Assembly: GCA_049366715.1 (NCBI GenBank)
Contig: JBMNCQ010000035.1
Location: forward strand, 62,001-126,000
Direction: 5' to 3'
Source: JBMNCQ01 sp049366715
GTDB lineage: Bacteria; Bacillota; Peptococcia; Peptococcales; BICA1-8
Length of the DNA stretch: 64,000 bases
Numbering within the stretch: the first letter of the stretch is position 1; every line of letters begins with the position of its first letter. A model generated the notes under the pieces. It was not told where the DNA came from and did not search any database. It saw only the letters and a list, made by a program, of their open reading frames with translations. Positions 51,407 to 60,790 of the stretch are shown one piece after another. A program made the position numbers and the translations under genes.

Positions 51407-51649
51407 ATGTCAAAAGTATTTAGTTTAGCAAAGCTTAAGGCCGGCCAAATAGGGGAAATTGTTGAGTTAAAAGAAAATGGGAAAACGATCTTGATGAGTG
51501 AAAAACTCGGGATCGCCAAAGGTATGTCTGTTATTGTACTTCAGCAGGCTGTAGAAGCTGTAGACTGGTTAGTGCAGGTTGGATATAATCAGATTACTTT
51601 AAGTAAAGAAATGCTTAATAATATTAAAGTGAAGTTGGTAAATATCTGA
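51407..51649 (+). CDS. FeoA-like SH3-domain small protein
   Basis: 80 residues from ATG 51407 (AGAGGGGATG upstream). SLAKLKAGQIGEIVELKENG and a last segment ITLSKEMLNNIKVKLV follow the FeoA fold, though the middle is short and there is no feoB beside it. A perfect TATAAT is at 51324-51329. FeoA domains modulate ferrous iron transport or act in DtxR-like regulators; here the role is unknown. It is divergent from pyc and ends in a strong terminator. Confidence 0.65.
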   Translation: MSKVFSLAKLKAGQIGEIVELKENGKTILMSEKLGIAKGMSVIVLQQAVEAVDWLVQVGYNQITLSKEMLNNIKVKLVNI

Positions 51650-51675
51650 AAAACCGGGATTATCCCGGTTTTTTG
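51649..51675 (+). terminator. terminator after FeoA-like gene
   Basis: AAAAACCGGGA-TTA-TCCCGGTTTTT: an 11-bp stem with a T-run, beginning at the stop codon. Confidence 0.92.
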
Positions 51676-51713
51676 TTTACAGAAGAGAGGCTGTTTGACC
51701 TAACTGATGAAAG

Positions 51714-53252
51714 TCAGTTTATTTTAGTAAGGCATACCTGCAAATTTTTCTTAAATAATTTTTTAAATTCTTTTGCGCTTTTCATAGCTGCGGCTAATTC
51801 AAGTTCAGGAGTATTGCCGGTCAAGAGCTCAACTTTAACTGTCTTCTCAGAAATAGTACAGTGAATACGATCAATGCTCTCGAACTCATTCCGATCTAAA
51901 TTTTCCGCAATTCTTACAAAAAGACTTAATTTTTTGATTACCTCGTAGTCTTCCCGGGATATTAGCATACCATATGTTTTCCAGTTCTTTTTAAACTCCA
52001 GGTCTCTATGCATGGCTACGATGAAGGCGCACATTAAAATTTCTTTGATTCTTAGACCGTAAATCCGCGAGTTTTGAATGAGGTAAAAACCATGCTTATG
52101 GTGATTATAGTAATCTACATATGTACCAATATCATGGAGTAATGCTCCGGCTGCCAATAGCTTTCTGGCATCCGGCCCTAATTCATGAAGGGATTGGGTC
52201 TGGTCGAAGAGGGAGAGTGCCAGCTTTTGGACATGAAAGCTATGTTTGATTTTGATATCATAGGTTTTTAGGATATTTTCCAGACTATGCTCCAGAACAT
52301 TTGTAATGATCCTGTCCGGATAATGGATTTCTTGTAAATATTTATGATAAAATAACCCTTCTCGTAAACCATTTCCACTAATAATCAGCTGCGAGGTATT
52401 TTGCAGCTGTAGTAAAGTTTTTACTAGTGCTAAACCGCCGGCAATGATATCCGCCCTGTTCTTGTCAAGGCCGGGGATTTTTTTGCGGGTCTCTAAGGAA
52501 GAAGTAATGATTTGCTCATAGATCGTAAAAAATTCCTCTGCGCTTAAATGATAATTATGGAGGTTCTCCAGGGGGAAGGCGTTTTTCCTTTTGTCAATTT
52601 TCGCCAGAGTCCTGATTGTACCGCCAATACCTATTATCGGCAGTTTGACTGCTTTTTTTAACCAGCTGACAGCTGATAAACGGTTATGGAGGAAGGTTTC
52701 CAGTTTCTGCATTTTTTCCGGAGAGGCCTCATCTTTACCCAGAAAGGTTTCCGAAAGTACTACCGCACCATAGGGGAGGCTGGTAGATTCTTTAATCTGC
52801 CTGTTTACGACCCAGACCATCTCAGTGCTGGCACCCCCTATATCAACAATTAAACAATTATCCACGGCAATGGAATTTATCACACCCAGGTAGCCAAAAT
52901 ATGCTTCTTCTTTACCGGAGAGGATAGTTAGCTTAAGCCCGGTAGATTTCTCCACCAGTTCTATAAATATGTCCCTATTCCCGGCCTTCCTTACGGCAGC
53001 TGTGGCTACGGCAATAATATTAGCATCGGCGACGTTGTGTGCTTCGATTAATTTTTTGAAGAGCCGTAAGGTATTTAAAGTTCGTTGAATAGGCTCTGCT
53101 TTTAAGATAAGGTCTTTGCCCATTCCTTCACTCAGGCGGACCATTTCCTTCTCCTGTTCAATCATTTTATAAGTTTTGTCTTCATAAACCTTCATGATAA
53201 TCATTCTTACGGAGTTTGACCCCAGGTCTATAATCGCAATTTTCTTTTCCAA
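51714..53252 (-). CDS. ppx: exopolyphosphatase / GppA family protein with HD domain (second copy)
   Basis: 512 residues from TTG 53252, chosen because AAGAGGTG lies six bases upstream; a GTG at 53261 would overlap that site. The actin-like phosphatase domain has IIDLGSNSVRMI, VATAAVRKAGNRD, LSGKEEAYFGY and IVDIGGASTEM; the C-terminal HD-like domain has LLAAGALLHDIGTYVDYYNHHKHG. It removes terminal phosphates from polyphosphate or hydrolyses pppGpp. It is the last gene of the operon, 12 bases after ppk. Confidence 0.93.
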   Translation of the reverse strand: MEKKIAIIDLGSNSVRMIIMKVYEDKTYKMIEQEKEMVRLSEGMGKDLILKAEPIQRTLNTLRLFKKLIEAHNVADANIIAVATAAVRKAGNRDIFIELVEKSTGLKLTILSGKEEAYFGYLGVINSIAVDNCLIVDIGGASTEMVWVVNRQIKESTSLPYGAVVLSETFLGKDEASPEKMQKLETFLHNRLSAVSWLKKAVKLPIIGIGGTIRTLAKIDKRKNAFPLENLHNYHLSAEEFFTIYEQIITSSLETRKKIPGLDKNRADIIAGGLALVKTLLQLQNTSQLIISGNGLREGLFYHKYLQEIHYPDRIITNVLEHSLENILKTYDIKIKHSFHVQKLALSLFDQTQSLHELGPDARKLLAAGALLHDIGTYVDYYNHHKHGFYLIQNSRIYGLRIKEILMCAFIVAMHRDLEFKKNWKTYGMLISREDYEVIKKLSLFVRIAENLDRNEFESIDRIHCTISEKTVKVELLTGNTPELELAAAMKSAKEFKKLFKKNLQVCLTKIN

Positions 53253-53264
53253 TTTGTCCACCTC

Positions 53265-55382
53265 TTATTTTGCTATGTCGTCCTTAATAATAGGGATAAA
53301 GGTCAGCGTTGCGGCTTTACCGTTATATTTATTATTTGTCTGCAGGGCCTGCTCCGTAAAATATTCCTGGGAATTAAGCAGTGCTTTTCCTCTTTTATCT
53401 ACGGGTTTATATTTGCCGTCGGGCAGAAGATTTCTGCTTTTTACGGTATCTAACAGGGAGTAGATTAAAATATTGATAACCCTTCTTTTGCGAAGCGGAT
53501 CTTCGACAGGAAACAATATTTCGACCCTTCTGTTTAAATTCCGGGGCATTAAGTCCGCACTGGACAAAAATACCTGTTCATTACCTGTATGATAAAAATA
53601 ATAAATTCGGGGATGTTCCAGAAATCTGCCGACAATGCTCCGGACCGTGATATTTTCACTAATACCGGGTAAGCCGGGTCTTAGGCAGCAAATCCCTCTA
53701 ATGATTAAATCGATTTTTACTCCTTTTGTGGAAGCATGATAAAGGGCTTCAATTACATCGGTGTCTACCAAAGAGTTTAATTTCATCATGATCTTTGCTT
53801 TTTTACCGGCGTGAGCATTTTGCTCTTCAGTTTTAATTAATTCCAAGATTTTAATTTTTAGGTGGGTAGGTGCTATGGTTAGTTTATACATTTCGGGAAC
53901 CTGAGAATAACCTGATAACATATTAAATAAGGCCGAGGCATCGGCACCAAAATATTCGTTGGACGTAAAAAGACCTAAATCGGTATAAAATTTGGCAGTG
54001 ATATCATTATAATTACCCGTACCCAGATGGACGTAGCGTTTAATTCCGTCCTCCTCCAGTCTGACGACCAAAGATATCTTGGCATGGGTTTTCAAACCCA
54101 CCAGGCCGTATATTACATGGCAGCCTGCCTGCTCTAATCTTTTGGCCCAGTGGATATTATTCTCTTCATCAAAACGGGCTTTTACTTCTAATAATACGGT
54201 GACCTGTTTACCCTGTTCGGCGGCCGTCACTAAAGCTTCGATAATCGGAGAATTGCCGCTTACCCGGTAAAGTGTCTGCTTAATCGCTAATACTTTAGGG
54301 TCTTCGGCGGCCTTTTTGATAAAGTCTATGACCGGATCAAAAGATTCATACGGGAGATGAATGAGGATATCTTTTTTGCCGAGAGCTTCAAAAATATTTT
54401 CTTCATTTAATAAATCCTCCGCCGGCTGTGGAAAGTGGGTCGGATATTTCAGATCCTCATATCCTTCCATAGCATAGATTTTCATTAAAAATGTCAAATC
54501 CAGGGGACCGCCGGCATAGTAAACATCCCGGTGATGAATTTCCAATGCTTTCCTTAAAAGTTCCACCATTTTTTCATCCATTTGATGATTGACCTCTAAT
54601 TTGACTGCCTGTCCCCACTTTCTTTTTTTGAGGGATTTCTCAATTTCCAGGAGGAAATCTTCATCTTCGTTTTCTTCAATCGTTAAGTCGGCATTTCTGA
54701 TGATCCGATAAGGATAGGAGCAGATTATTTCGTTTCCGGAAAAGAGCCGGGCCATAAAAAGCATAATGACATCTTCTAAAAATATAAATTCTTTTATCCC
54801 GTCCCTGTGAGCGGGGAGGGAAATCAGACGGGGCAGCACGACAGGAACCTGGACGGTAGCGAAAATATAGTCTTTTGCTAAATCTTTATTTCTTAAAAAA
54901 ACCCCGATATTTAAGCTTTTATTAAGAATCAGGGGAAAAGGACGGTTATGATCAACCGCCAGGGGTGTAAGGACAGGATAAATGATACTGGTAAAGTATT
55001 CTTGGAGAAAATCTTTTTGGACCTGATTCAAATTCCCGGGTTGCAGAATAAAAAAGTTGTTTTCTTCCAATTGGTTTTTGAGGATACGATTAAAAAGATT
55101 GTATTTATCTGCCACCATTTTTTGTGCTCTGACAGATATCTGTTTTAACTGCTGTTTGGGAGGTAAACCCGCAGGATCCGGTTTGTTAAAACCTGCATTG
55201 ACTAAATCCTTTAACGAAGCGACCCGGACCATGAAAAACTCATCAAGATTTGAGGCTACGATGGCCAGAAATTTTAATCTTTCCCAAAGAGGATTGGTTT
55301 TATCTTTGGCTTCCTGGAGGACCCGGTGGTTGAATTCCAGCCAGCTAAGTTCTCTATTAATAAAATAATCAGATTTTTCCAT
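53265..55382 (-). CDS. ppk1: polyphosphate kinase 1
   Basis: 705 residues. N-terminal YFINRELSWLEFNHRVLQEA, the ASNLDEFFMVRVA block, IKQTLYRVSGNSPII, and the autophosphorylated His in KTHAKISLVVR followed by YVHLGTGNYNDITAKFYTD are intact. It makes polyphosphate from ATP reversibly. It overlaps the upstream ppx-type gene by 14 bases and is followed by another ppx, so synthesis and breakdown enzymes share a transcript under a probable Pho-box region at 57008-57035. Confidence 0.98.
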   Translation of the reverse strand: MEKSDYFINRELSWLEFNHRVLQEAKDKTNPLWERLKFLAIVASNLDEFFMVRVASLKDLVNAGFNKPDPAGLPPKQQLKQISVRAQKMVADKYNLFNRILKNQLEENNFFILQPGNLNQVQKDFLQEYFTSIIYPVLTPLAVDHNRPFPLILNKSLNIGVFLRNKDLAKDYIFATVQVPVVLPRLISLPAHRDGIKEFIFLEDVIMLFMARLFSGNEIICSYPYRIIRNADLTIEENEDEDFLLEIEKSLKKRKWGQAVKLEVNHQMDEKMVELLRKALEIHHRDVYYAGGPLDLTFLMKIYAMEGYEDLKYPTHFPQPAEDLLNEENIFEALGKKDILIHLPYESFDPVIDFIKKAAEDPKVLAIKQTLYRVSGNSPIIEALVTAAEQGKQVTVLLEVKARFDEENNIHWAKRLEQAGCHVIYGLVGLKTHAKISLVVRLEEDGIKRYVHLGTGNYNDITAKFYTDLGLFTSNEYFGADASALFNMLSGYSQVPEMYKLTIAPTHLKIKILELIKTEEQNAHAGKKAKIMMKLNSLVDTDVIEALYHASTKGVKIDLIIRGICCLRPGLPGISENITVRSIVGRFLEHPRIYYFYHTGNEQVFLSSADLMPRNLNRRVEILFPVEDPLRKRRVINILIYSLLDTVKSRNLLPDGKYKPVDKRGKALLNSQEYFTEQALQTNNKYNGKAATLTFIPIIKDDIAK

Positions 55383-56940
55383 ATTCCGTCATCCTTTTTA
55401 TTTTTAAAATTGGTCTGACTCCAAATACTTCTTGAAAAAATTCCGATTTAGTCTCAAAAGTCCATTCTTCCAGTAAGATATTATCTTGAGCTTCACCTTT
55501 GACAATTAGTTCGGTTTCTTTTAATTCCAGGCGGAGATTAAATATTTTTTGACGGTGGCTTCTGTCCAGGGCGTCGGCCATTCTGATGATCGCTACGAGT
55601 TTAGCAACAATAATTTTATCATTACCTTTGAGTTTTTGAAAGTTTTGATGACTTGTTCTGGGGACAGCCGAACTATGGTAGCCGGCTACATTAGCGATTA
55701 TTTTTAATTCATCATCGGAAATGCCCATCAGGCCGGAAGCCATAATGATGCTGTAGGAATGATCGGCGTGTCTGTCAAAGCTTAAAAATTTGCCTGTATC
55801 ATGCAGGATGGTAGCCAGTTTCAGCAGAAAGCGTTCCCGGAAACCTAAACCGTGTAGTTTCACCAGTTTATCAAACATGAGTAAGGATTTCTTCTCCACA
55901 TCTTCACTGTGATTTTGGTCGTATTTATATTTTTGAGCTATGAAACGGGCTGAAGATACGACGTCCTCCACAAAATCTTTACTGCGCTGGGTATCATAAA
56001 TTTTATCGGCAATATCACAGACTATCCCGTCCCGCAATGAAACCAGAGGCGCATATATCCCGCCGGCTGAAGTAAATTCCAGGAACTTTTTCAATACCAT
56101 CATGGAGGGGATTAAAATATTGGCCCTTTCGTAAGGCAAATGATAATCTTTAACAATAGTCGGGATGGTTTTATTGAGAATTTCGTCATAGAGATGATTA
56201 AAGACCTTGATATCAATGTATTTAAGTGCGGCAACATCTTCGGTTTTGTTGCACAGTGTACTGATAATCTTGGCGTTTCCCCCTAATACGATGAAGTTGT
56301 TTACGGGTTTGTCCGGGATAAATTCCTGTAACCGGTCAATGTTGCTGGCTATGTATTCTTCTAAGGTTTTGGGGAAATTTATATTTTTATTTTCAATACT
56401 CAAAAGGATTTCGTGCAAGCGTAAAGACCCCAGTTTAATATTCTGGGTAAAGGTAAGTTTGTTGTCATGATAGATAGATACGGAAATGCTTCCTGAGCCT
56501 AAATCAAGAAGCATAGCACCTTCTACTCGGAATTTCTGGTAATTGGTGAGGTTTTCCCGAATGGATTTGTATATTAAAAATTTTTCCTGGGAGGTATTGA
56601 TTAAATCAATATTTAATCCGGTTTTTACTTTAATCTGATCTAATATGTAATCTCTATTTTCTGCCTCCCGGACCGCACTGGTTGCGACAATTCGATACCG
56701 GGAAACTTGATAATCACTCATTAGCTTTTTAAAACCCTTTAAGATTTCACAAGTCTTTTCAACTGCTGCAAAATTAATCTTTCCGGTTGTAAAAGTGTCG
56801 GCTCCTAAAGATATTGGATAACGCAATACTTCCAGAGTCTTAATTTTTCCCAGATCACTGATCTCCGCAATTTTCATCCGCAACGCATGGGACCCTATAT
56901 CTATCCCGGCAACGATATCCGGTTTGCTTTTTTTAGCCAT
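55369..56940 (-). CDS. exopolyphosphatase / GppA family protein with HD domain (first copy)
   Basis: 523 residues, GAGGGG before the ATG. The order is the same as in the second copy (AGIDIGSHALRMKIAEI, VATSAVREAENRDYI, MLLDLGSGSISVSIYH, then HD-type LATILHDTGKFLSFDRHADHS), but the sequence is only distantly similar. In the first copy several active-site positions differ (GSHALRM for GSNSVRM; a glycine-serine pair, GSGSISV, for GGASTEM), so substrate or activity may differ. First gene of the operon, apparently transcribed from 57 kb. Confidence 0.9.
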   Translation of the reverse strand: MAKKSKPDIVAGIDIGSHALRMKIAEISDLGKIKTLEVLRYPISLGADTFTTGKINFAAVEKTCEILKGFKKLMSDYQVSRYRIVATSAVREAENRDYILDQIKVKTGLNIDLINTSQEKFLIYKSIRENLTNYQKFRVEGAMLLDLGSGSISVSIYHDNKLTFTQNIKLGSLRLHEILLSIENKNINFPKTLEEYIASNIDRLQEFIPDKPVNNFIVLGGNAKIISTLCNKTEDVAALKYIDIKVFNHLYDEILNKTIPTIVKDYHLPYERANILIPSMMVLKKFLEFTSAGGIYAPLVSLRDGIVCDIADKIYDTQRSKDFVEDVVSSARFIAQKYKYDQNHSEDVEKKSLLMFDKLVKLHGLGFRERFLLKLATILHDTGKFLSFDRHADHSYSIIMASGLMGISDDELKIIANVAGYHSSAVPRTSHQNFQKLKGNDKIIVAKLVAIIRMADALDRSHRQKIFNLRLELKETELIVKGEAQDNILLEEWTFETKSEFFQEVFGVRPILKIKRMTEYGKI

Positions 56941-57007
56941 AATAACCCCTCTTTATATAAAAAATAAATCACTTAAATCTACCATAACATAAAGTATTGG
57001 CAATGTT

Positions 57008-57035
57008 TATTAATAGTTTGTTAACAATAAGTTAA
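57008..57035 (-). promoter_or_regulatory. three PhoP-box-like repeats upstream of the ppx-ppk-ppx operon
   Basis: On the minus strand TTAACT, TTAACA and TTAATA lie with starts exactly 11 bases apart (plus-strand spans 57030-57035, 57019-57024 and 57008-57013). This is the Bacillus-type PhoP box pattern and resembles the TTAACA-N5-TTAACA pair before pstS. It is 68-95 bases upstream of the first ATG. A TATGTTATGG stretch downstream (about 56983-56992) might hold the -10. Phosphate-starvation control of the polyphosphate genes is inferred. Confidence 0.6.
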
Positions 57036-57160
57036 TGTATACCTATAAATATTGCTGAAGAGCGGGCAAGTGCTCTGCTCATTGTGAGGGAAATCCTGCC
57101 TGTTTGAAAAGAAAATCAGGAGGGTAAGATAAAATTAGCTAAAGACGGGAGGTTTATAAT

Positions 57161-57817
57161 ATGTCAAATAAGCAGCTGATAAAGGAATTAATAATCGCAC
57201 AAAAATATGAACAGTTAGTTAAAATGGCTAAGAAAAATCATAACCGAACCCTAAAATATATCCAAATGAATTTATTTGCCGATATCAATGAGCCTTTAAG
57301 ATGGCGGGCTTTAGAAGCTATCGGCAGACTGGCCGGGGAATTGGCGCCGCAAGAAACGGAGGTATATAAAAACTTAATCCGGCGGTTTTTATGGGCGATG
57401 AATGATGAAAGCGGTAATGTCCCCTGGAGTTCACCTGAGGGGATCGGTATAATCATTGCAAATCAGCCTTTTCTATTTAAGGAATATACACCCATGTTAT
57501 TTACCAACGCCTTTGAAAATCCGATGTGTCACAGAGGGATGTTGTGGTCGGCAGGAAAAATAGGGCGGGTAAAGGCTGAACCGGTGCTGCCTTTTATAAA
57601 CCACGTGTTGCAATTCCTAACCAACGGCAGTCCCGATTTAGCCGGCTATGCCGCCTGGGCTGTCGGTGAAATGAATTATCGTGAGGCGCTGCCCCAAATT
57701 AAATTATTGAGGGATAGAAAAGAGAAAATCATCATCTATAAAGAGGGGAATTTGATCGAACAGACGGTGGGCCTCTTGGCTCAAGAAGCAGCCGGAAAGC
57801 TGGAACTGGTCTCTTAA
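57161..57817 (+). CDS. HEAT-like repeat protein (DVU0298-type)
   Basis: 218 residues, GGGAGG before the ATG. A predicted all-helical protein with HEAT-like pairs (PLRWRALEAIGRLAGELAP, FENPMCHRGMLWSAGKIG, SPDLAGYAAWAVGEMNY). The NDESGNVPWSSPEGIGIII block matches what I remember of the DVU0298 family found in sulfate reducers and other anaerobes, of unknown function. It is divergent from the polyphosphate operon and convergent with the chemoreceptor gene. Confidence 0.78.
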   Translation: MSNKQLIKELIIAQKYEQLVKMAKKNHNRTLKYIQMNLFADINEPLRWRALEAIGRLAGELAPQETEVYKNLIRRFLWAMNDESGNVPWSSPEGIGIIIANQPFLFKEYTPMLFTNAFENPMCHRGMLWSAGKIGRVKAEPVLPFINHVLQFLTNGSPDLAGYAAWAVGEMNYREALPQIKLLRDRKEKIIIYKEGNLIEQTVGLLAQEAAGKLELVS

Positions 57818-57899
57818 GTTAAGTAAAGATAAGCTTCCTGCTAACATTATGGGTCAGGTAGAGGTAAAGTATTAAAGAGAAACCAGGAACTAAGAAAAT

Positions 57900-57927
57900 A
57901 TAAGAACCGGGCCGGCCCGGTTCTTAT
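57900..57927. terminator. shared bidirectional terminator
   Basis: A perfect 28-base palindrome of two 14-base arms (ATAAGAACCGGGCC / GGCCCGGTTCTTAT), T-rich on the plus side. It ends the HEAT-protein gene (plus) and the chemoreceptor gene (minus). An AGAGGTAAAGTATTA repeat copy lies just before (about 57860-57874). Confidence 0.9.
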
Positions 57928-59735
57928 ATTTTGTATTTTTTCAATTCGTCTTTAAATCCGCCGGTTAATTGTTCTAATTGCTTGATATAGCCGCTTAATT
58001 CTTTAATTTTATCTGAATACTCCATAACATTGGCGCTCATCTCTTCGCTGGAAGCAGAATTTTCCTGAGCGATAGCCGCTAATGTATGCAGATTTTCAAA
58101 GACCTCGGAAATGTTTTGCGTTTCTCTGGAAAGTTCTTCAACCAGGGTAACAATAGTGGTGGAAACATTGCCAATTTCCGTTGTAGCACTCATGTTATCT
58201 TTGACGGCTTTTTCCAAACTGCGGTTGCTGTTTTCAAGCTGAGCAAATTGGGCTTCAATATCAAGAACAAGTTTGCTGACCTGATTAATAAAATATTGCA
58301 GATTTTCATTAATTGTTTTAACTGCCTTTTTAACATCATCAGCAAGCTTTCTTATTTCCTCTGAAACTACGGCAAAGCCCCGTCCCTGTTCACCGGCCCG
58401 GGCAGCTTCAATGGCAGCATTCAGAGCCAGGAGGTTTGTTTGGTCGGCAATATTTTCCACAGTCGTAACGATTTCCATAATATTCTGCACTCTGGTGGAG
58501 AGGTCTTTACCCTGGGCATTTACCTGGCCGAATTGGTCTTTGGTCATTAAAAGAAGGTCGGCAACTTTTTGAACCTCCTGATAAGAAATCTGGATATTAT
58601 TCACCGCTTCTTCCAGGTTGGATTTTGTCTCTAATTCCCGCCGGGCAAGGGTATTGAGATTTTCCAGGTTATCAGTTAAGACGCCCACAGATTTTTCCGT
58701 TTCTTCAGCCTGATAGACAGCACCTTCGGCCACTTGATGGACGACACCGGAAATACCGTCGGAAACCTGCGCCATTTGCGCGGCAATTTCGCCGAATTTT
58801 AAAGTAAAAGTATGTAAATCATCAGTGCCGCCTTTAAGGAAAAGAAAATCTTTTTTGACATGGTCCTTTAAAGAGTCAAGCTGGGTGCTTATCTCATCTA
58901 AGGTATCCTTGCTGGAGAAAGCCGCTTTAGAAGCAAAGTCCAGATCTTCCAGCTTACTGATTTGTTCTTTTAAACCTTTAAGGGGCCTTAAAATTAGACT
59001 GCAGAGAATGAAATTAATCAAGAAAGTAGCCGCGGTTAATAACAGTGCCGCATTTATGCTGCCCGCAGAAATTCCCCAGGCAATAGGGAACATTACCAGA
59101 GAAGCAGCTAAAGCGATCTTGACGGGGAGATTTTTTATGATGCCCACCGATAGGATCTTATTAATCACATAAGATTTGGGGGGGCGTTCGGCCTTTTCCA
59201 ATTGTAAATTTACTTTAATGAAATACTTGCCGTCGGACTGTTGTCCCTTGTCTAAAATGGTAATGGCGATCTTTTCATTAAAAAAATTTGCACTGCCCTC
59301 GATCAGTCCCAGAAAATAATCAAACATACCTCTTTGCGAGAGATAAACAAGTTCCAGTTCCCGGATACCTGTTTCTTTCGCTAATAAACGGGGAGGAACG
59401 GCATTGGGTATCCTTTTAGTGAGCTGCCGGTGCACCTCGTCCATCATCATCAAAAAATCTTTTAGACTAAACCGTTCAAAGTATGAGGGGAACCAGGTGC
59501 TAAAGGTGCGTATATTATGACGGCCCATTTCACGCCATACTTCCCCCGGATTTTTGCCAACTGTCCGGGCCACTAATTCTACAATCTTTTTTGGCTCCGA
59601 ATCAGGAATATCTTCTGATGGTGAAATTATTCTGTCTGTCTGCCAGCCTATTTCGGTAATGGTCTGGTCGACAATATCTGTTCCGTAAATTTCTTTTAAA
59701 CTGCTGAGCCAGGTTCCAACAACACTGCCTTTCAA
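57924..59735 (-). CDS. methyl-accepting chemotaxis protein with N-terminal H-NOX (heme) sensor domain
   Basis: 603 residues from TTG 59735 (GTGAGGTG six bases upstream; GTG 59744 would overlap that site). With this start the heme-pocket residues match Thermoanaerobacter H-NOX numbering: W9, axial H102 in MMMDEVHRQLTK, P115, Y131-x-S133-x-R135, and the distal Y140 that hydrogen-bonds O2. Residues about 1-185 form H-NOX, two membrane spans lie at about 207-250, then a linker and the chemoreceptor signalling hairpin (DQTNLLALNAAIEAARAGEQ). It most likely senses O2 (or NO) and steers motility. Single gene between two terminators. Confidence 0.95.
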   Translation of the reverse strand: MKGSVVGTWLSSLKEIYGTDIVDQTITEIGWQTDRIISPSEDIPDSEPKKIVELVARTVGKNPGEVWREMGRHNIRTFSTWFPSYFERFSLKDFLMMMDEVHRQLTKRIPNAVPPRLLAKETGIRELELVYLSQRGMFDYFLGLIEGSANFFNEKIAITILDKGQQSDGKYFIKVNLQLEKAERPPKSYVINKILSVGIIKNLPVKIALAASLVMFPIAWGISAGSINAALLLTAATFLINFILCSLILRPLKGLKEQISKLEDLDFASKAAFSSKDTLDEISTQLDSLKDHVKKDFLFLKGGTDDLHTFTLKFGEIAAQMAQVSDGISGVVHQVAEGAVYQAEETEKSVGVLTDNLENLNTLARRELETKSNLEEAVNNIQISYQEVQKVADLLLMTKDQFGQVNAQGKDLSTRVQNIMEIVTTVENIADQTNLLALNAAIEAARAGEQGRGFAVVSEEIRKLADDVKKAVKTINENLQYFINQVSKLVLDIEAQFAQLENSNRSLEKAVKDNMSATTEIGNVSTTIVTLVEELSRETQNISEVFENLHTLAAIAQENSASSEEMSANVMEYSDKIKELSGYIKQLEQLTGGFKDELKKYKI

Positions 59736-59860
59736 GTCTGTCACCTCACTAATTTCTAGATATTAGTAGAATTTTCTACAATAGCTAGGAAATACCTTCT
59801 TTGTGCAACAATTTTATCATTCTAAAGTCATAAATACACAATTTATTTGCAACGGTAAAC

Positions 59861-59889
59861 AAAAAAATCGCCGTAAGGCGATTTTTTTT
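59861..59889. terminator. terminator after cytochrome b gene
   Basis: AAAAAAATCGCC and GGCGATTTTTTT pair around GTAA. On the minus strand it lies 31 bases beyond the cytochrome b stop codon. Confidence 0.88.
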
Positions 59890-59919
59890 ATAAAATACTT
59901 ATAAATAAGCCGGACCGGG

Positions 59920-60693
59920 TTATTTTTTACCTGCGGAACTCTGCTTCAATTCACGATACCAGTGGGGATGGTGGTTTTTAGCCCAGTCCCTGGCAACTTT
60001 ACCGTGAATTATGGTACCTATGGTGCCCGGATTAGCAAAAGTGCCCAGATAAGCATGAGCAATCACACCGGCAATTAAACCGACAGCAGCCAGACCGTGC
60101 AGGGCTGCTGCCCATACTAAAGATTCCAGCCCGAATTTTGCAGGATAAACCAGCATATACCCGGATAGAATGATAATGATACTGGCCAGGGAACTATACC
60201 AGTAAAACGCTTTTTGACCGGCATTAAATCTACCGGAAGGCGGATGGATTTCTTTCCTGGTCAGATAGCCTCCCATGACTTTAAACCATGCCCAATCATA
60301 GTTTTTAAACAGACTGTCTTTTAACCAAACTACGATGGCAACTACCGAGGAAAGGGTGAATAACACGGCGCAGAAAATATGTACTTTATAGGCGGTCTGG
60401 TAACTCATGCCGATAGCGCCTGTTTTAAAAAGGGCAAAGGAGATACCGGTAATGGCTAAAATTATACAACTAATCATGCGGACAAAGTGTGTTGACCGTT
60501 CAAGGACATTTAACCTGGTTATCTCAGGTTTGAGCTTGCCCAATCTCTTGGCATGAGGACCAATGAGCAGATAGTGGCCCGCTATGCCCAGAATTACGCC
60601 GATCGTGCCCAGTAGAATGATTATTTCAATATATCTAAGATAAAGGTTGTTCAAATTTGCTGTGAGGGGATTGAAGACTGCAAGGGTAAACAT
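59920..60693 (-). CDS. membrane cytochrome b (formate dehydrogenase gamma / cytochrome b561 type)
   Basis: 257 residues, GGGAGG before the ATG. Four main hydrophobic segments (about 22-45, 70-92, 104-125, 165-185 and one near 195-215) with candidate heme histidines in STHFVRM, YKVHIFCAVLF, AALHGLAAV and VIAHAYLG. The C-terminus (HGKVARDWAKNHHPHWYREL) is like that of FdnI-type subunits. It would pass electrons between the quinone pool and a periplasmic-side partner, here the hexahaem lipoprotein encoded just upstream in the same operon. Confidence 0.88.
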   Translation of the reverse strand: MFTLAVFNPLTANLNNLYLRYIEIIILLGTIGVILGIAGHYLLIGPHAKRLGKLKPEITRLNVLERSTHFVRMISCIILAITGISFALFKTGAIGMSYQTAYKVHIFCAVLFTLSSVVAIVVWLKDSLFKNYDWAWFKVMGGYLTRKEIHPPSGRFNAGQKAFYWYSSLASIIIILSGYMLVYPAKFGLESLVWAAALHGLAAVGLIAGVIAHAYLGTFANPGTIGTIIHGKVARDWAKNHHPHWYRELKQSSAGKK

Positions 60694-60790
60694 AACATAC
60701 CTCCCTGTCTGCTGAAACCGGTTATTCTATATGTGCATGTAATTAGGCCCGGAACAGAATATTAAACAGATAATTAATTTCTGGTTCAAG

